Shown: one piece after another, positions 1 through 8,401 of the stretch
Numbering within the stretch: the stretch's first letter is position 1
How the letters are laid out: every line of letters begins with the position of its first letter
Assembly (NCBI GenBank): GCA_040954595.2
Contig: CM082576.2
Coordinates: forward strand, 19,282,001 to 19,346,000
DNA from: Balanoglossus misakiensis
Lineage: Eukaryota > Hemichordata
Direction: 5' to 3'
DNA: 64,000 nt
Program-made: the position numbers and the translations under genes
The notes under the pieces: generated by a model
Databases searched by the model: none
The model's input: the letters and a program-made list of their open reading frames with translations, nothing else
Told to the model about the DNA's origin: nothing

Positions 1-90
1 TACATTCTCAGCAACGTACGACATATGGACGCGAGTCTACATGCTACATGCTGCAGTGTATGTACGTTCAAATGTTCGGCGTAATAAAAT

Positions 91-275
91 TAATAACACA
101 TTATGCTCGGGCAACATCACGATTTGAAGCCTGCCCTCGGGCTGGTGATCTCTGACCAAAATATTGATGATACCCTCGCCTGCGGCTCGGGCATCATCAA
201 TATTATGGTCAGAGATCACCATCCCTCATGCAGGCTTCAAATCGTGATATTGCCCTCGCTATCATGTGTTATTAT
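91..275. repeat. Foldback (hairpin) element
   Basis: Left and right halves are reverse complements: TAATAACACA near 91 pairs with TGTGTTATTA near 266-275, and GATTTGAAGCCTGC near 121 pairs with GCAGGCTTCAAATC near 231-244. The arms are about 80 bp, with a short spacer near 171-190. No coding capacity is seen. It looks like a non-autonomous foldback or MITE insertion. The rest of 1-640 shows no exon that I can support and is presumably intron. Confidence 0.75.
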
Positions 276-640
276 TTAAATTAAACACTTTTTCTTGTTC
301 CTCTCCTCATGAGTAACCCATCACACCCAGCTCTCTGCTTGTCAACGAGTCATGTGTATGTGTACTGACTGTTGTTATTATTTACGAATGTTTTCAAACA
401 ACAACAATGCCGATTGTGCCCTCATAGGTTTCGTTGAGAAGTTAAGACTATGGATTTAACTCTGCCCTGCGTAGCTGAACAAGAAACTATAATTGATACA
501 CAGAATAGAAATACTGAAAAATGCAAAAAGTTACAGCTAATGGGGCTTAAGTCATGAAACCGTGTTTATTTTCATGTATATTGGCTTGAGACAGCTCACT
601 ATTTATGATGTGTGTTGTGACATTTTTTTATTCTTTTCAG

Positions 641-842
641 TTTCTACATTTTGACACTGAACTTTATTATGATACTGTTGTCATTGTCGAGGTGTCTGTG
701 TTTGACCCATCCAAAGTTCTTGCCACATACAGTGGACCGGACCAGCCTGATGAAGTTATTAGCAGTGGTAATGCAATGTTGGTGAAATTTCTCTCAGATA
801 GTTCGCATACTGCTACTGGCTTTGAAGCATCTTGGCAAGCAG
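641..842 (+). CDS. Exon A: C-terminal half of a CUB domain
   Basis: The acceptor is a pyrimidine-rich tract ending TTTTCAG at 640 and the donor is AG|GTAATA at 843. The exon opens in phase 0 and closes in phase 1 (202 nt). The peptide begins FLHFDTELYYDTVVIV and continues through ATYSGPDQPDE to FEASWQA, the standard second half of a CUB domain: a strand, an acidic D-E-D site, a G-P loop and a final hydrophobic strand ending in W. No cysteines are seen, so this CUB lacks the second disulfide. The matching N-terminal half must lie upstream of the window. CUB domains are extracellular and bind ligands, often with calcium. The ATG at 605 lies in the intron and is not the start. Confidence 0.8.
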
Positions 843-865
843 GTAATACCAAGTTTTATACATAA

Positions 866-1080
866 TGTAAAACTGGAAATTTTCGCAAACGATAAATTTT
901 CGCGAACTACACATAAACTTTGCATGTGTGGACACAAGGCAACTAAAAGCATTAATGCTCTGTGTTTACCTTAGGCAAATAGTGTCTCTGAAACGTTTCG
1001 AATTTTACCCTACGTGAACCTGGTATAACATTATAGATTGCACATGTAGGCAATATTTGCCCTACCTCGACTGTGATCTT
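866..1080. repeat. MITE fragment and dispersed repeat in intron A
   Basis: At 866-905 there is the TGTAAAACtGGAAATTTTCG end of the TACTGTAAAAC MITE family seen elsewhere in the window. It is fused to a second repeat (906-1080) containing CATAAACTTTGCATGTGTGG and GCTCTGTGTTTACC. That second repeat recurs near 51,938-52,080 and, in part, near 55,850-55,935. No coding content is visible. Confidence 0.6.
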
Positions 1081-1135
1081 GCTGATGTCCTGTTTGTGAA
1101 GTGTTTCTGTTAAGATGACTTCTTCTTTCTTTCAG

Positions 1136-1287
1136 TGTATTCTTTGTGTGGTGGGAATTTCATAGCACAGTCATATAAACAGAATCTCAGCAGTACAGAA
1201 TATTTTGAAGGCAAGAATTATCTCAACAATGAAGATTGTAACTGACAGCTGGCATCATTCACAACAGAATTTGTTGTCACTTTACAG
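1136..1287 (+). pseudogene. Exon B: relic N-terminal half of a CUB domain with an in-frame stop
   Basis: The acceptor is CTTTCTTTCAG at 1135. The frame is phase 1 in and encodes SLCGGNFIAQSYKQN then NYLNNEDCN, followed by TGA at 1243-1245, then QLASFTTEFVVTLQ. In CUB domains the position after the second Cys-x is normally Trp (CxW), so TGG to TGA at this site is the simplest explanation. A phase-0 donor CAG|GTAGTG at 1288 matches the intron position seen at the start of exon A; a second donor GT|GTGAGT at 1315 also keeps phase 0. No partner exon for the second CUB half is visible between here and exon C. Exon A (phase 1 out) can join exon C (phase 1 in) directly, so skipping this exon keeps the frame. 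It is probably a dead, skipped exon; a sequencing error would explain the stop but not the missing partner. Confidence 0.7.
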
Positions 1288-1779
1288 GTAGTGGATTCAG
1301 ATGCAATTAATCGTGTGAGTTGTTTTACAGCATGACAAAAATTAGTAATTATATTTTTAAAAATACATTTTATTTTTGTCATTTCTGGTCAATTCTCAGT
1401 AGTCACTCTTCCGATTTCTTAAAATTTGGTTTACAAGGACCTACAATATTTGTTATTATGGTGTACATAAACATGTGACAAATATCAATACTGGGGAGGA
1501 GGGGGGTGGGTAGTTTTAGACATTTTTGGTCCAAAAGTCCACTTATGTCAGAAACGGCTCTTCCAGTTGTTTTGGATTTTGGTTTATTGGGATGTGAAAA
1601 TATTCTTTATCAGATGTATTCTTATATTACCTCATCAATGCTAAAGGTGTCCTTATATTGTCCCTTTAAATCACTTAAAATCATTCCCAAAGAATTTCAA
1701 CCCAGTAAGAATTGTAAGGATCACAGATCTATCTTCTTTTGCCATTCTTTCTGGAAGTTTATAATATAAGCTAATCTGA

Positions 1780-2000
1780 TACTGGGTCATTATGGAACTT
1801 TTTAACAGAAAAAATAACAAAATGTGAAAAAAGTTAAATGAGTTTAATTTGATAACTACATGTATAACGACAGAAAGGTTTGACCTAAGGAAGTCATATA
1901 CAGTTAACAGTCATTTCTTCTGTCGCGTACGACTTTTTATCCAGAAGGCAATTATTATGTGATTTGATCCCCTAGCACAAAATAAAAGGCAGCCAGGATT
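1780..2000. repeat. Dispersed repeat (family R1)
   Basis: The segment with TGGGTCATTATGGAAC, AATAACAAAATGTGAAAAA and AAAGGCAGCCAGGATT recurs in recognisable form at about 34,805-35,030, 41,310-41,560 and, more weakly, 63,170-63,310. It is non-coding and lies inside the intron between exon B and exon C. Confidence 0.65.
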
Positions 2001-2040
2001 ACACCAAACCTGTGGATTGAATTCATTATTCCTTGTTTGG

Positions 2041-2600
2041 TATTTTTAGCTTGGCTGTCACTTGTGTCAGCCAAGCTGTAGCAGTAGGTTGATAAGTGTC
2101 CGTCTGTCGTCCGGCGTCCGTTGTCCGTCGTCCGTCAACTTTCGGTATTTCAATCTTCTTCGTTAAAACGACATTGCATATTTAGCTATAATTTGGTAGG
2201 AATGTGTGTTATGGTGCCCCTACCTGATTTTGTAAATTTGGATTTGATGGGGTCATAAATATGCAAATTAGATCTAAAAATAGAATGTTGGTCAAACATT
2301 TTCTTCTCCCTAACTACATGTACGATGGAGCTGAAATTTGGCAGGAATGTGTGTTATGGTGCCCCTACCTGATTTCATAAATTTGGATATGATCGGGTCA
2401 TGAATATGCAAATTAGATCTAAAAATATAATTTTTGGTAAAAAATCTTCTTCTCCCTAACTACATGTACGATGGAGCTGAAATTTGGTAGAATGTGTGTT
2501 ATGGTGCCCCTACCTGATTTTGTTTTATTGGAATTTTGATCGGGTCATGAATATGCAAATTAGTACCTTGGTACTTCCTTTTGATGTTGTTCTTTAGGAA
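2041..2600. repeat. Hairpin, TCCG-rich tract and three 145-bp tandem units
   Basis: A short hairpin (AGCTTGGCTG ... CAGCCAAGCT, about 2049-2080) is followed by a GTCCGTCGTCCG-type tract (2098-2144). Then come three tandem copies of an approximately 145-bp unit, each containing ATTTGG(T/C)AG and ATGGTGCCCCTACCTGATTT, starting at 2191, 2335 and 2482. This block fills most of the intron where the missing second half of the exon B CUB would be expected. Confidence 0.75.
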
Positions 2601-2800
2601 TAAATTCTTTCTTTCTTTAGCACAATGAATCAGGCTGAATGTGGATATTAAATACTTGTGATGTCTATGTTTGGTTTTGTTTAATAGAATACAATTGTTA
2701 TGATTAAAACCTAGGGTATTCATATCATTGCCCAGCTATAGGTTTCACTGTTAAAGTCAGCAGAGCTCTTTTGACCGATAGGTCACTTGTTTCTTTAAAG

Positions 2801-2985
2801 GTTGCCAGGGAATTGAAATTCTGCGTAGTTTTGGCACGATTCAGTCACCAGGGTATGATGTTAGCACTTACCCTGATGATGTTATGTGTAGCTGGTTAAT
2901 CAAGGAACCAACTGGAAGACCATTAACTCTTATCTTTGATGAGAACTTTGGATTAGAGAGGAACACAGATGTTGATTACATCATT
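2801..2985 (+). CDS. Exon C: N-terminal half of a CUB domain
   Basis: The acceptor is TTTCTTTAAAG at 2800 and the donor is ATT|GTGAGT at 2986; phase is 1 in, 0 out (185 nt). The translation runs CQGIEILRSFGTIQSPGYDV, then YPDDVMCSWLI, then LTLIFDENFGLE and DVDYII. These are the classic CUB signatures: G-x-I-x-S-P-G-Y, Y-P-x-D, C-x-W and a hydrophobic strand. It reads straight into exon D. The Cys-to-Cys and CxW features that exon B has lost are intact here. Confidence 0.88.
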
Positions 2986-3150
2986 GTGAGTATCAGATAT
3001 GATCATGAGTCAGCCATGTTAAAAATATTTGTCATATTAAAAAATTTGTCATATTATTTTGCAGTGATTTTAGTTTGACAATTTTGGCAGACATTACTTC
3101 AAACTATACAACTTTGGAACACAATTTGGAAATTTAATTAATCACATATA

Positions 3151-3360
3151 TACTGTAAAACGGGATACTTTTGCAACATGAAATTTTCGCGTTATCAAAA
3201 GAGGCAAGTGTTATGCAACAATAACTTTTCACGTTCTTGTATTTCACTGCATCATTATCCCCGAAAAACATTTTTACGCAACTTTTTATTTTCATGTTTT
3301 GATGGCTCTCACGTAGATCGCGAAAATTTATTGTTTGCGAACATTTCCCATTTTACAGTA
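3151..3360. mobile_element. MITE, TACTGTAAAAC family
   Basis: The ends are TACTGTAAAACGGGATACTT and TTCCCATTTTACAGTA. The inside carries the family hallmarks AAATTTTCGCG, ACGCAACTTTTTATTTTCA and GGCTCTCACG. The terminal inverted repeats and palindromic TTTCGCG motifs identify a non-autonomous DNA element. It lies in the intron between exons C and D. Confidence 0.85.
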
Positions 3361-3402
3361 TGTTGAGTAGCTGTTACAGCAGGAAATGCAACAAGGATTG
3401 AA

Positions 3403-3601
3403 TACTATAAAATTTTCGTGAACGATAAATTTTCGTAAACTATGTGAGAGCCAAAAAATATGAAAATAAAAAGTCGCTTAAAATGCTTCAGAGATAACAA
3501 TGCAGTAAAATATGGCAATGTGAAAATTAATTGTCGCGTAACAGTAGCCACCTTTGATATCGCGAAAATTTCCTGTTGTGAAGATTTCCCGTTTTACGGT
3601 A
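3403..3601. mobile_element. MITE, TACTGTAAAAC family, opposite orientation
   Basis: Starts TACTATAAAATTTTCGTGAA and ends TTTCCCGTTTTACGGTA. The internal GAGAGCCAAAAAATATGAAA is the reverse complement of the matching segment of the copy at 3151-3360, so the two neighbouring copies are inverted relative to each other. They sit immediately upstream of exon D. Confidence 0.82.
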
Positions 3602-3638
3602 TTTACAATGCATGCTTAATTTGTCTTTGTTTCTGAAG

Positions 3639-3822
3639 GTATACAATGGTACTGAGAGTGATGATGATGTCATTATTGGTCCATGGAGTGGCAATTCTGA
3701 TGGAGTCATTGATGGCACAGTGCCACCACCCGATTGCCGTACAGACATTGGACACTTTTCGGTTGTGTTCAGGAGTAGTAGAACACGACCAGCTAAAGGA
3801 TTCAGGGCTTCATTTTCACCAG
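3639..3822 (+). CDS. Exon D: C-terminal half of the CUB begun in exon C
   Basis: The acceptor is TTCTGAAG at 3638 and the donor is CAG|GTACAC at 3823; phase is 0 in, 1 out (184 nt). It encodes VYNGTESDDDVIIGPWSGN, then CRTDIGHFSVVFRSSRTRP and GFRASFSP. It continues exon C without a frame break and supplies the Y-N-G loop, the acidic metal-site region and the last strands of the CUB. Only one cysteine is seen in this half, so the usual second disulfide is absent. A MITE starts 8 nt after the exon. Confidence 0.88.
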
Positions 3823-3829
3823 GTACACA

Positions 3830-4040
3830 TACTGTAAAACACTTTATTTTCACGAGTTGAAATTTTTCGCGACATCGAGAGAGGCCACTGTTTCGCCAGT
3901 ATTAATTTTCGCGTTCTCTTATTTCATTCATTGCATCTTTATCTTCAAAAAAATTACGCAACTTTTTATTTTCACGCTATTTTGGCTCTCGCGTATTTCG
4001 CGAAAATCTCTTGCTCGCGAAAATAAAGTGTTTTACAGTA
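3830..4040. mobile_element. MITE, TACTGTAAAAC family (second subtype)
   Basis: The ends are TACTGTAAAACACTTTATTT and AAATAAAGTGTTTTACAGTA, a 20-bp perfect terminal inverted repeat. The inside has AATTTTCGCG and GGCTCTCGCG. It begins 8 nt downstream of the exon D donor site. The same ACACTTTATTTTCGCGAG subtype occurs at 30,500. Confidence 0.88.
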
Positions 4041-4257
4041 ACTTACTAACATTTCAGAAAAAGTTGTTACAGAATTCTTAGAAACACACTCTCCCTTTAT
4101 TCCTTGTGATTTAGAGTCATTAATTGAAAGGTGCAAATGTTTTTGAATTTTTACGAAACTTCAAAGAGCTGGAAAAACAGAGACAGTAATTTCTTACAAT
4201 TGCAATGCAATTTTGGACCATTGACAGGAATGGCAACACTCTTGTATCACACTCAAT

Positions 4258-4485
4258 AAAGTGATGGGGTCGTCGCACTGCGTTTGTTTGTTTATAAACA
4301 TTGCAATTCATCCACAAATCCCTGAAATTAGACAGCCACGACCTACTAGGATCTTCAGTTGCTGTCATGGACAGTCTAGGATACTGTCAGCTGCTTCGTT
4401 CATTCTAAGAATTATCTTATTTGAGGGATTTGTGGATGAATTGTAATGTTTATAAACAAACGCATTGCGACGACCCCTTCACTTT
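4258..4485. mobile_element. Foldback element with about 66-bp arms
   Basis: The left arm, starting AAAGTGATGGGGTCGTCGCA (4258), pairs with the right arm ending TGCGACGACCCCTTCACTTT (4485). ATTCATCCACAAATCCCT pairs with AGGGATTTGTGGATGAAT. A spacer of about 100 bp separates them. It is non-coding and lies in the intron before exon E. Confidence 0.85.
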
Positions 4486-4558
4486 AAAACAACTGACATT
4501 TATGAGTTTAAGTATTTGTCTGCATGCATTCTTATCATTGTGATCCTTGTTCTGACAG

Positions 4559-4612
4559 ACTGTCCCGAAATTGTGATTAGTGAGGGCGTGGTGACCAGTA
4601 CAGAGATAGAAG
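4559..4612 (+). CDS. Exon E: short linker exon (probable)
   Basis: The acceptor is TTCTGACAG at 4558 and the donor is GAAG|GTATGA at 4613. At 54 nt it is phase 1 on both sides, so it can be included or skipped without changing the frame. It encodes roughly CPEIVISEGVVTSTEIEG, linking the CUB to the first sushi module. The splice sites and symmetry support it, but there is no recognised domain, so it is less certain than its neighbours. Confidence 0.55.
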
Positions 4613-4659
4613 GTATGATGTCTCTGTCTCATTCCAATGCTCGGACGGTTATCCAGTAG

Positions 4660-4856
4660 TTAAAGGGGATGTCCGGTCTAGCTGATATCTACATAATTTT
4701 GTAGCTTTGAGGTCACTCTTTCAGGAAAAAAAAACATTTTCGCCGTGTATAAGTCGTACCAGCTATGCAAATATGCCTAGCCTGGTGTCTTGTATCCAAG
4801 ATAATTAATGAAAAAAGTGCAGTGATGAGAGAGACTTAATTTGTCTCTTGAATCTA
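4660..4856. repeat. Two TTAA-type MITE ends
   Basis: At 4660 TTAAAGGGGATGTCCGG is the left end of the family whose complete copy lies at 8291-8397. From about 4783 to 4856 the sequence GTCTTGTATCCAAGATAATT ... GAGAGAGACT matches the right end of the family whose complete copy lies at 42,370-42,716. Both are fragments. Confidence 0.6.
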
Positions 4857-4903
4857 TTGTTAGCAACAACTTGAATGACACTAATTTGTTGTTTATTTTT
4901 TAG

Positions 4904-5083
4904 GAATAACATGTGGTGGACCCCCTGAGTGCAGCAATGGAATTCTTACCAATGTTACCAGTACAGTGTATGGTGGCATTGCTTATTATCAATGCATTGA
5001 GGGCTATCAGTTTATAAATAATGTGTCTTCATTGGAATGCCAAGCAGATGGTGTCTGGGGTCCACTTGTGCCCCAATGCGAGC
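4904..5083 (+). CDS. Exon F: sushi/CCP domain 1
   Basis: The acceptor is TTTTTTAG at 4903 and the donor is GAGC|GTAAGT at 5084; phase 1-1, 180 nt. The peptide runs TCGGPPECSNGILTNV, then YYQCIEGYQF, then LECQADGVWGPLVPQC. This is the complement control protein pattern: Cys with a P-P motif, NG, an aromatic strand with C-x-x-G-Y, then C-x-x-x-G-x-W and a final P-x-C. One extra cysteine is present near the N-terminus. The module is extracellular and usually mediates protein binding. Confidence 0.88.
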
Positions 5084-5787
5084 GTAAGTTGATATTTTTG
5101 AAAACAATTAAACTGCCATTGTAGTGCACACTTAGGAGACGGATTTTCAGAAAAATGTTAGTCCTCTGAACCTTTCAGTGCTTTAAAGCCACTAGAGCTG
5201 CCACTTTTTGCATTTATTTTCAGATTTTATTTTCCGACGTAGATTGGTACATTGAAATAATTAAGCTTACTGATAGGGATACAAGAACATGTCATCAATG
5301 CCTGATTGTGGCTGTATGTTGCAATTTAAACGTGCAATGTATTAAACAGGTGCCGTACCCATTTTATTAAAATCAGCCTCCATACAAACAGTATGCAGCT
5401 AGCTATCGTGGTATGCATCACCATAGATTTGAAAGGTTTTACTGTGGAAAAGAAAAAAATTGTGAAATTTGGCAGCTCTAGAGGCTTTAAAGTGTGTGAT
5501 GAGTCGTTTTGAAAACAAAGTATAACACAGGGTGTTCACTGTCATGTTTTCATAAAAATCACTGACTCAAGTTGAAATTCTCTCCATAGCGTTATGATGG
5601 GGCACTTTGTGCTGGTTGCTACATTCCACATGGGTGTCTAATTGGGACATTACACACTGAATGTTAAACCAGACACTGGTAACTTGAAAATATGCAGGAT
5701 TGTGAGGGTTACTGCTACATGTCCCTCTAAACCATTTTCCTAGTATTAACACACTTGTAATGTTATCTGTTCATCTTATCCAAACAG
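5084..5787. other. Intron F-G, no gene seen
   Basis: It starts GTAAGT and ends at CCAAACAG. I see no further exon. A self-similar pair, TGCCACTTTTTGCATTTATT near 5210 and AAATTTGGCAGCTCTAG near 5465, suggests a degenerate inverted repeat. Confidence 0.5.
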
Positions 5788-5970
5788 CTCGCGAGTGTCC
5801 ACCACCGAATGTAGACAACTACTTATCATATGAAATTGTTAATGGTGATTCATTGATTTTTGGAACAACCGTTGCCTACTCATGTCCATCTGGCTACAGT
5901 CTGACTGGCTACACTGTCTCTACATGTGGTGAAGATGGATCATGGATTGGAGATCCAGGATACTGTCAAC
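5788..5970 (+). CDS. Exon G: sushi/CCP domain 2
   Basis: The acceptor is TATCCAAACAG at 5787 and the donor is CAAC|GTAAGT at 5971; phase 1-1, 183 nt. It encodes RECPPPNVDNYLSYEIVNGD, then GTTVAYSCPSGYSLTGY and CGEDGSWIGDPGYC. All four canonical sushi cysteines, the G-Y and the G-x-W are present. The phase and length match the neighbouring sushi exons, so this is a tandem domain array. Confidence 0.9.
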
Positions 5971-5977
5971 GTAAGTC

Positions 5978-6135
5978 ATTTAAGGATGTACATTCAGTAA
6001 AATTGAAAATATGGTCATTTCTTTTAATTGTTAATTTTTGGATTATCCTATGTATGTATAATGAAAATTTGTGATAAAATATAGGGGTCACCACGCTTGT
6101 TTTTGAAATACAGAGTCATGAATTTAGTCGATAAT
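5978..6135. repeat. Fragment of the TTAAGGATGTAC repeat family
   Basis: Begins TTAAGGATGTACATTCAG 8 nt after the exon G donor. It continues with AAAATTGAAA, GTATGTATAATGAAAA and GAATTTAGTCGATAATTGAA. The same order of motifs is seen at 63,758-64,000. The right end is not clear. Confidence 0.6.
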
Positions 6136-6279
6136 TGAAAAAAGGAGTCAATGGTATCTGGACTTTTATAGTGGGAACTTGGGGTGAAAATGTTAAAGTT
6201 GTGACAGAATACAGATACCCAATATATATACCACAATCAAGTCTGCATCCACATAGTGTTTTATTTTTTTTACTTGCAG

Positions 6280-6462
6280 GATTGAACTGCAGTGATATAC
6301 TCATAACAGACCCACATCTACAAGCTGTCCCTGATAGTGGACCATATTATATGGGCAGTAACATCACATTCTATTGTAATGCTGGCTATGAATTAAATGG
6401 TGCTGATTACCTGACTTGTCAATCCGATTTACAGTGGAATAGTGCAATACCATCATGCATTG
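6280..6462 (+). CDS. Exon H: sushi/CCP domain 3
   Basis: The acceptor is TTTTACTTGCAG at 6279 and the donor is ATTG|GTAAGT at 6463; phase 1-1, 183 nt. The peptide includes LNCSDILITDPHLQAV, YYMGSNITFYCNAGYELNG and LTCQSDLQWNSAIPSC, with the four sushi cysteines, C-x-x-G-Y and a conserved W. It has one N-x-T sequon (NIT). It is the third of three tandem CCP modules. Confidence 0.9.
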
Positions 6463-6653
6463 GTAAGTTCACATCAAGATTGGTCTTCATGTGGTTGTCT
6501 GCTTATGAGGTACCGTAATCGATCACTCCAGTAATTTGACTATTTATCATAAATGTCACCTAAACTACATGCTGATAGGACATACAGTTCATGCCATGCA
6601 AATCTATGGCTGTCAGAAATTTCATGATTTTCGTAATTTTATTTTTCATTGAT

Positions 6654-6850
6654 TACTGTAAAACAGGAAATTTTCGCGACAAAGAAATTTTTTGCGATAT
6701 CAAAAGCAGAAACTGTTATGAGACGATTAATTTTCATGTTCTCGTATTTCACTACATTGTTATCACTGAAAATAGTTTTTTACACAAAAATGTCTTTTTT
6801 TTTGGGCTCTTGCATAGTTCGCGAAAATTTGTTTGTGAAAATTTCCTGTT
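6654..6850. mobile_element. MITE, TACTGTAAAAC family, right end truncated
   Basis: Starts TACTGTAAAACAGGAAATTT and carries TTTCGCGAC, TTAATTTTCATGTTCTCG and GTTCGCGAAAATTTG. The right end stops at TTTCCTGTT without the final TTTACAGTA. It lies in the intron before the first EGF exon. Confidence 0.75.
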
Positions 6851-6939
6851 GGTCTGGTGGTTCCCAGCTAAACTTGTTGGTCTGAATTTACCAGCGGACC
6901 TGTGGGATTTTGATCATATCTTGATGAATAACATTTCAG

Positions 6940-7068
6940 ATATCAATGAATGTAGTACATTGGTGGCACGGTGTGGAATCAATCAAGTCTGTGAAAATAG
7001 AGATGGTGACTATCAGTGTGCATGTTTGGTGGGATTTGAACCAGATGTGAATGGAACAGCATGCAAAG
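6940..7068 (+). CDS. Exon I: calcium-binding EGF domain 1
   Basis: The acceptor is ACATTTCAG at 6939 and the donor is AAAG|GTGAGA at 7069; phase 1-1, 129 nt. It encodes DINECSTLVARCGINQVC, ENRDGDYQCACLVGF and TACK. Six cysteines and the N-terminal D-I-N-E-C calcium motif identify a cbEGF. The D-G-D-Y-x-C stretch also fits the class. The exon is one complete module. Confidence 0.92.
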
Positions 7069-7194
7069 GTGAGACATAAACAAGTCACTTGCAACATAAC
7101 TTCAAGTCACTATTTTCACATTTAACACATTCCGAACTTATTTCAGAATTCCGGATAAATTTTTGGAATGACCTTTTAATCTCAGGTGTCTTTT

Positions 7195-7563
7195 TCTCAT
7201 AGGATTACATTGATAATTGCTAGAAAACAAACTTCTACTATTGTCATTTTCACGAAATTTTACACATAGCTCAGTCTAGTAAATATAAATTCATTGGTCA
7301 AATAAAATTGTGTGATTACAATGCTCTATTTTGAGATAAATTTCTTTAAGGTTTTTGTCCATAGACAAACCATTGGTGAACCATGCTGAGTCAGCAGGTT
7401 TCTTCTATTATCAACTAAATTAATGGCCTTGTATTTCAAAAGCAAGCAAGGTGACGCCTTTATTTTATCACAGATTCATCTTGTACGTACACAAGATAAT
7501 CCCAAAATTCACGATTAAAAGAAATGACAATACTTTCAATTTTACTGAACGTACATTGTTTTA
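7195..7563. repeat. TTAAGGATGTAC-family repeat, reverse orientation
   Basis: Contains GATAATTGCTAGAAAACAAA, CTTCTACTATTGTC and CACGAAATTTTACACATAGC, and ends ACTGAACGTACATTGTTTTAA near the acceptor of exon J. The same blocks in the same order are found at 54,078-54,478. Confidence 0.65.
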
Positions 7564-7589
7564 ATCCAATCCATGTTCCTTCTTTGTAG

Positions 7590-7775
7590 ATATAAATGAA
7601 TGTGCTTCACATTCTTGTGATCAACTTTGTAAAAACACTGCAGGTGGTTTTCAATGTTCCTGTGAAGAAGGCTATCTCTTATATGCAAATAACGGCACAG
7701 GTGGATTCTATCTGCCACCTGGAGAAACTGGTCTCTCAATGTATGATGTCTACACTTTTAACCAATCATGTGTTC
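7590..7775 (+). CDS. Exon J: calcium-binding EGF domain 2 with an extended last loop
   Basis: The acceptor is TTCTTTGTAG at 7589 and the donor is TTC|GTAAGT at 7776; phase 1-1, 186 nt. It encodes DINECASHSCDQLCKNTAGG, then FQCSCEEGYLLYANNGTGG, then FYLPPGETGLSMYDVY and NQSC. All six EGF cysteines are present, but the spacing between cysteine 5 and cysteine 6 is about 36 residues, much longer than in a normal EGF. This is the last exon of the gene that I can recognise. Further exons would have to lie beyond the satellite or outside the window. Confidence 0.88.
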
Positions 7776-8286
7776 GTAAGTATCATGTTAAACTATAGAG
7801 TTAAAGGTATATGATCACCCATGGAAAATTAGCTATATATAGTTACCATGGAAAATTGAAATCTAGCCAATCACAGATTTTCATTTGGTGGCACACGTGG
7901 AAAACAGGCGCCACCATATGTTCTTTAGAATGCTCAAATACGCCATTCAGCCATATATGGGAATGTGTATTGAAGGTGACTGTATACTTTTAACCAAGAT
8001 TTGTCATATTATTGACCTTTATACCGCAATGAATTTGCAGCAACAAAAAGTGGACAAAAAGCTGAATTTCATAATTGGATTTCATAATTTTGCCGTAATT
8101 CAATAATGAAATGTGGAGAAAGTCAGCAGACCAACTTTGCACTGTTATTATTTATTTTGGATTTGTTTCCCTCCTGCTAACAAAAGTGTCCTCTCACCTC
8201 ATGGCATGAAGATGCATTGAATTCTGAGAAAAAGGGGATTAATACTTGAGTGTATTTACAAAGACAAACAAGCTCACTGGTAGCAT
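7776..8286. other. Intron downstream of exon J, no gene seen
   Basis: The sequence after the exon J donor has no reading frame with recognisable domain content. The short open frames at 7811-8106 look random. Confidence 0.5.
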
Positions 8287-8401
8287 TTAAAGGGGAAGTC
8301 CGGTTCAGCTACATAATTGGGTAGCTTTGAGGTCATTCTTTCAGAAAAAAACATTGTGTAGAAATTATGCATAAATCAGCTGGACAGGACTTCCCTTTTA
8401 A
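8287..8401. mobile_element. Short TTAA-flanked MITE
   Basis: TTAA (8287-8290) is followed by AGGGGAAGTCCGG, and the other end reads GGACAGGACTTCCCTT then TTAA (8398-8401). The termini are inverted repeats of about 13 bp around a 107-bp body, and the flanks are the tetranucleotide TTAA on both sides. A left-end relative occurs at 4660. Confidence 0.75.

Noticed and set aside
605-865. Complete small gene starting at ATG 605
   Set aside because: The ATG lies in the pyrimidine-rich intron before a splice acceptor; the frame is a CUB exon read through its donor site.
4465-4659. 64-residue ORF around exon E as an independent gene
   Set aside because: Most of it is foldback arm and intron; only the 54-nt part between splice sites is plausible as an exon.
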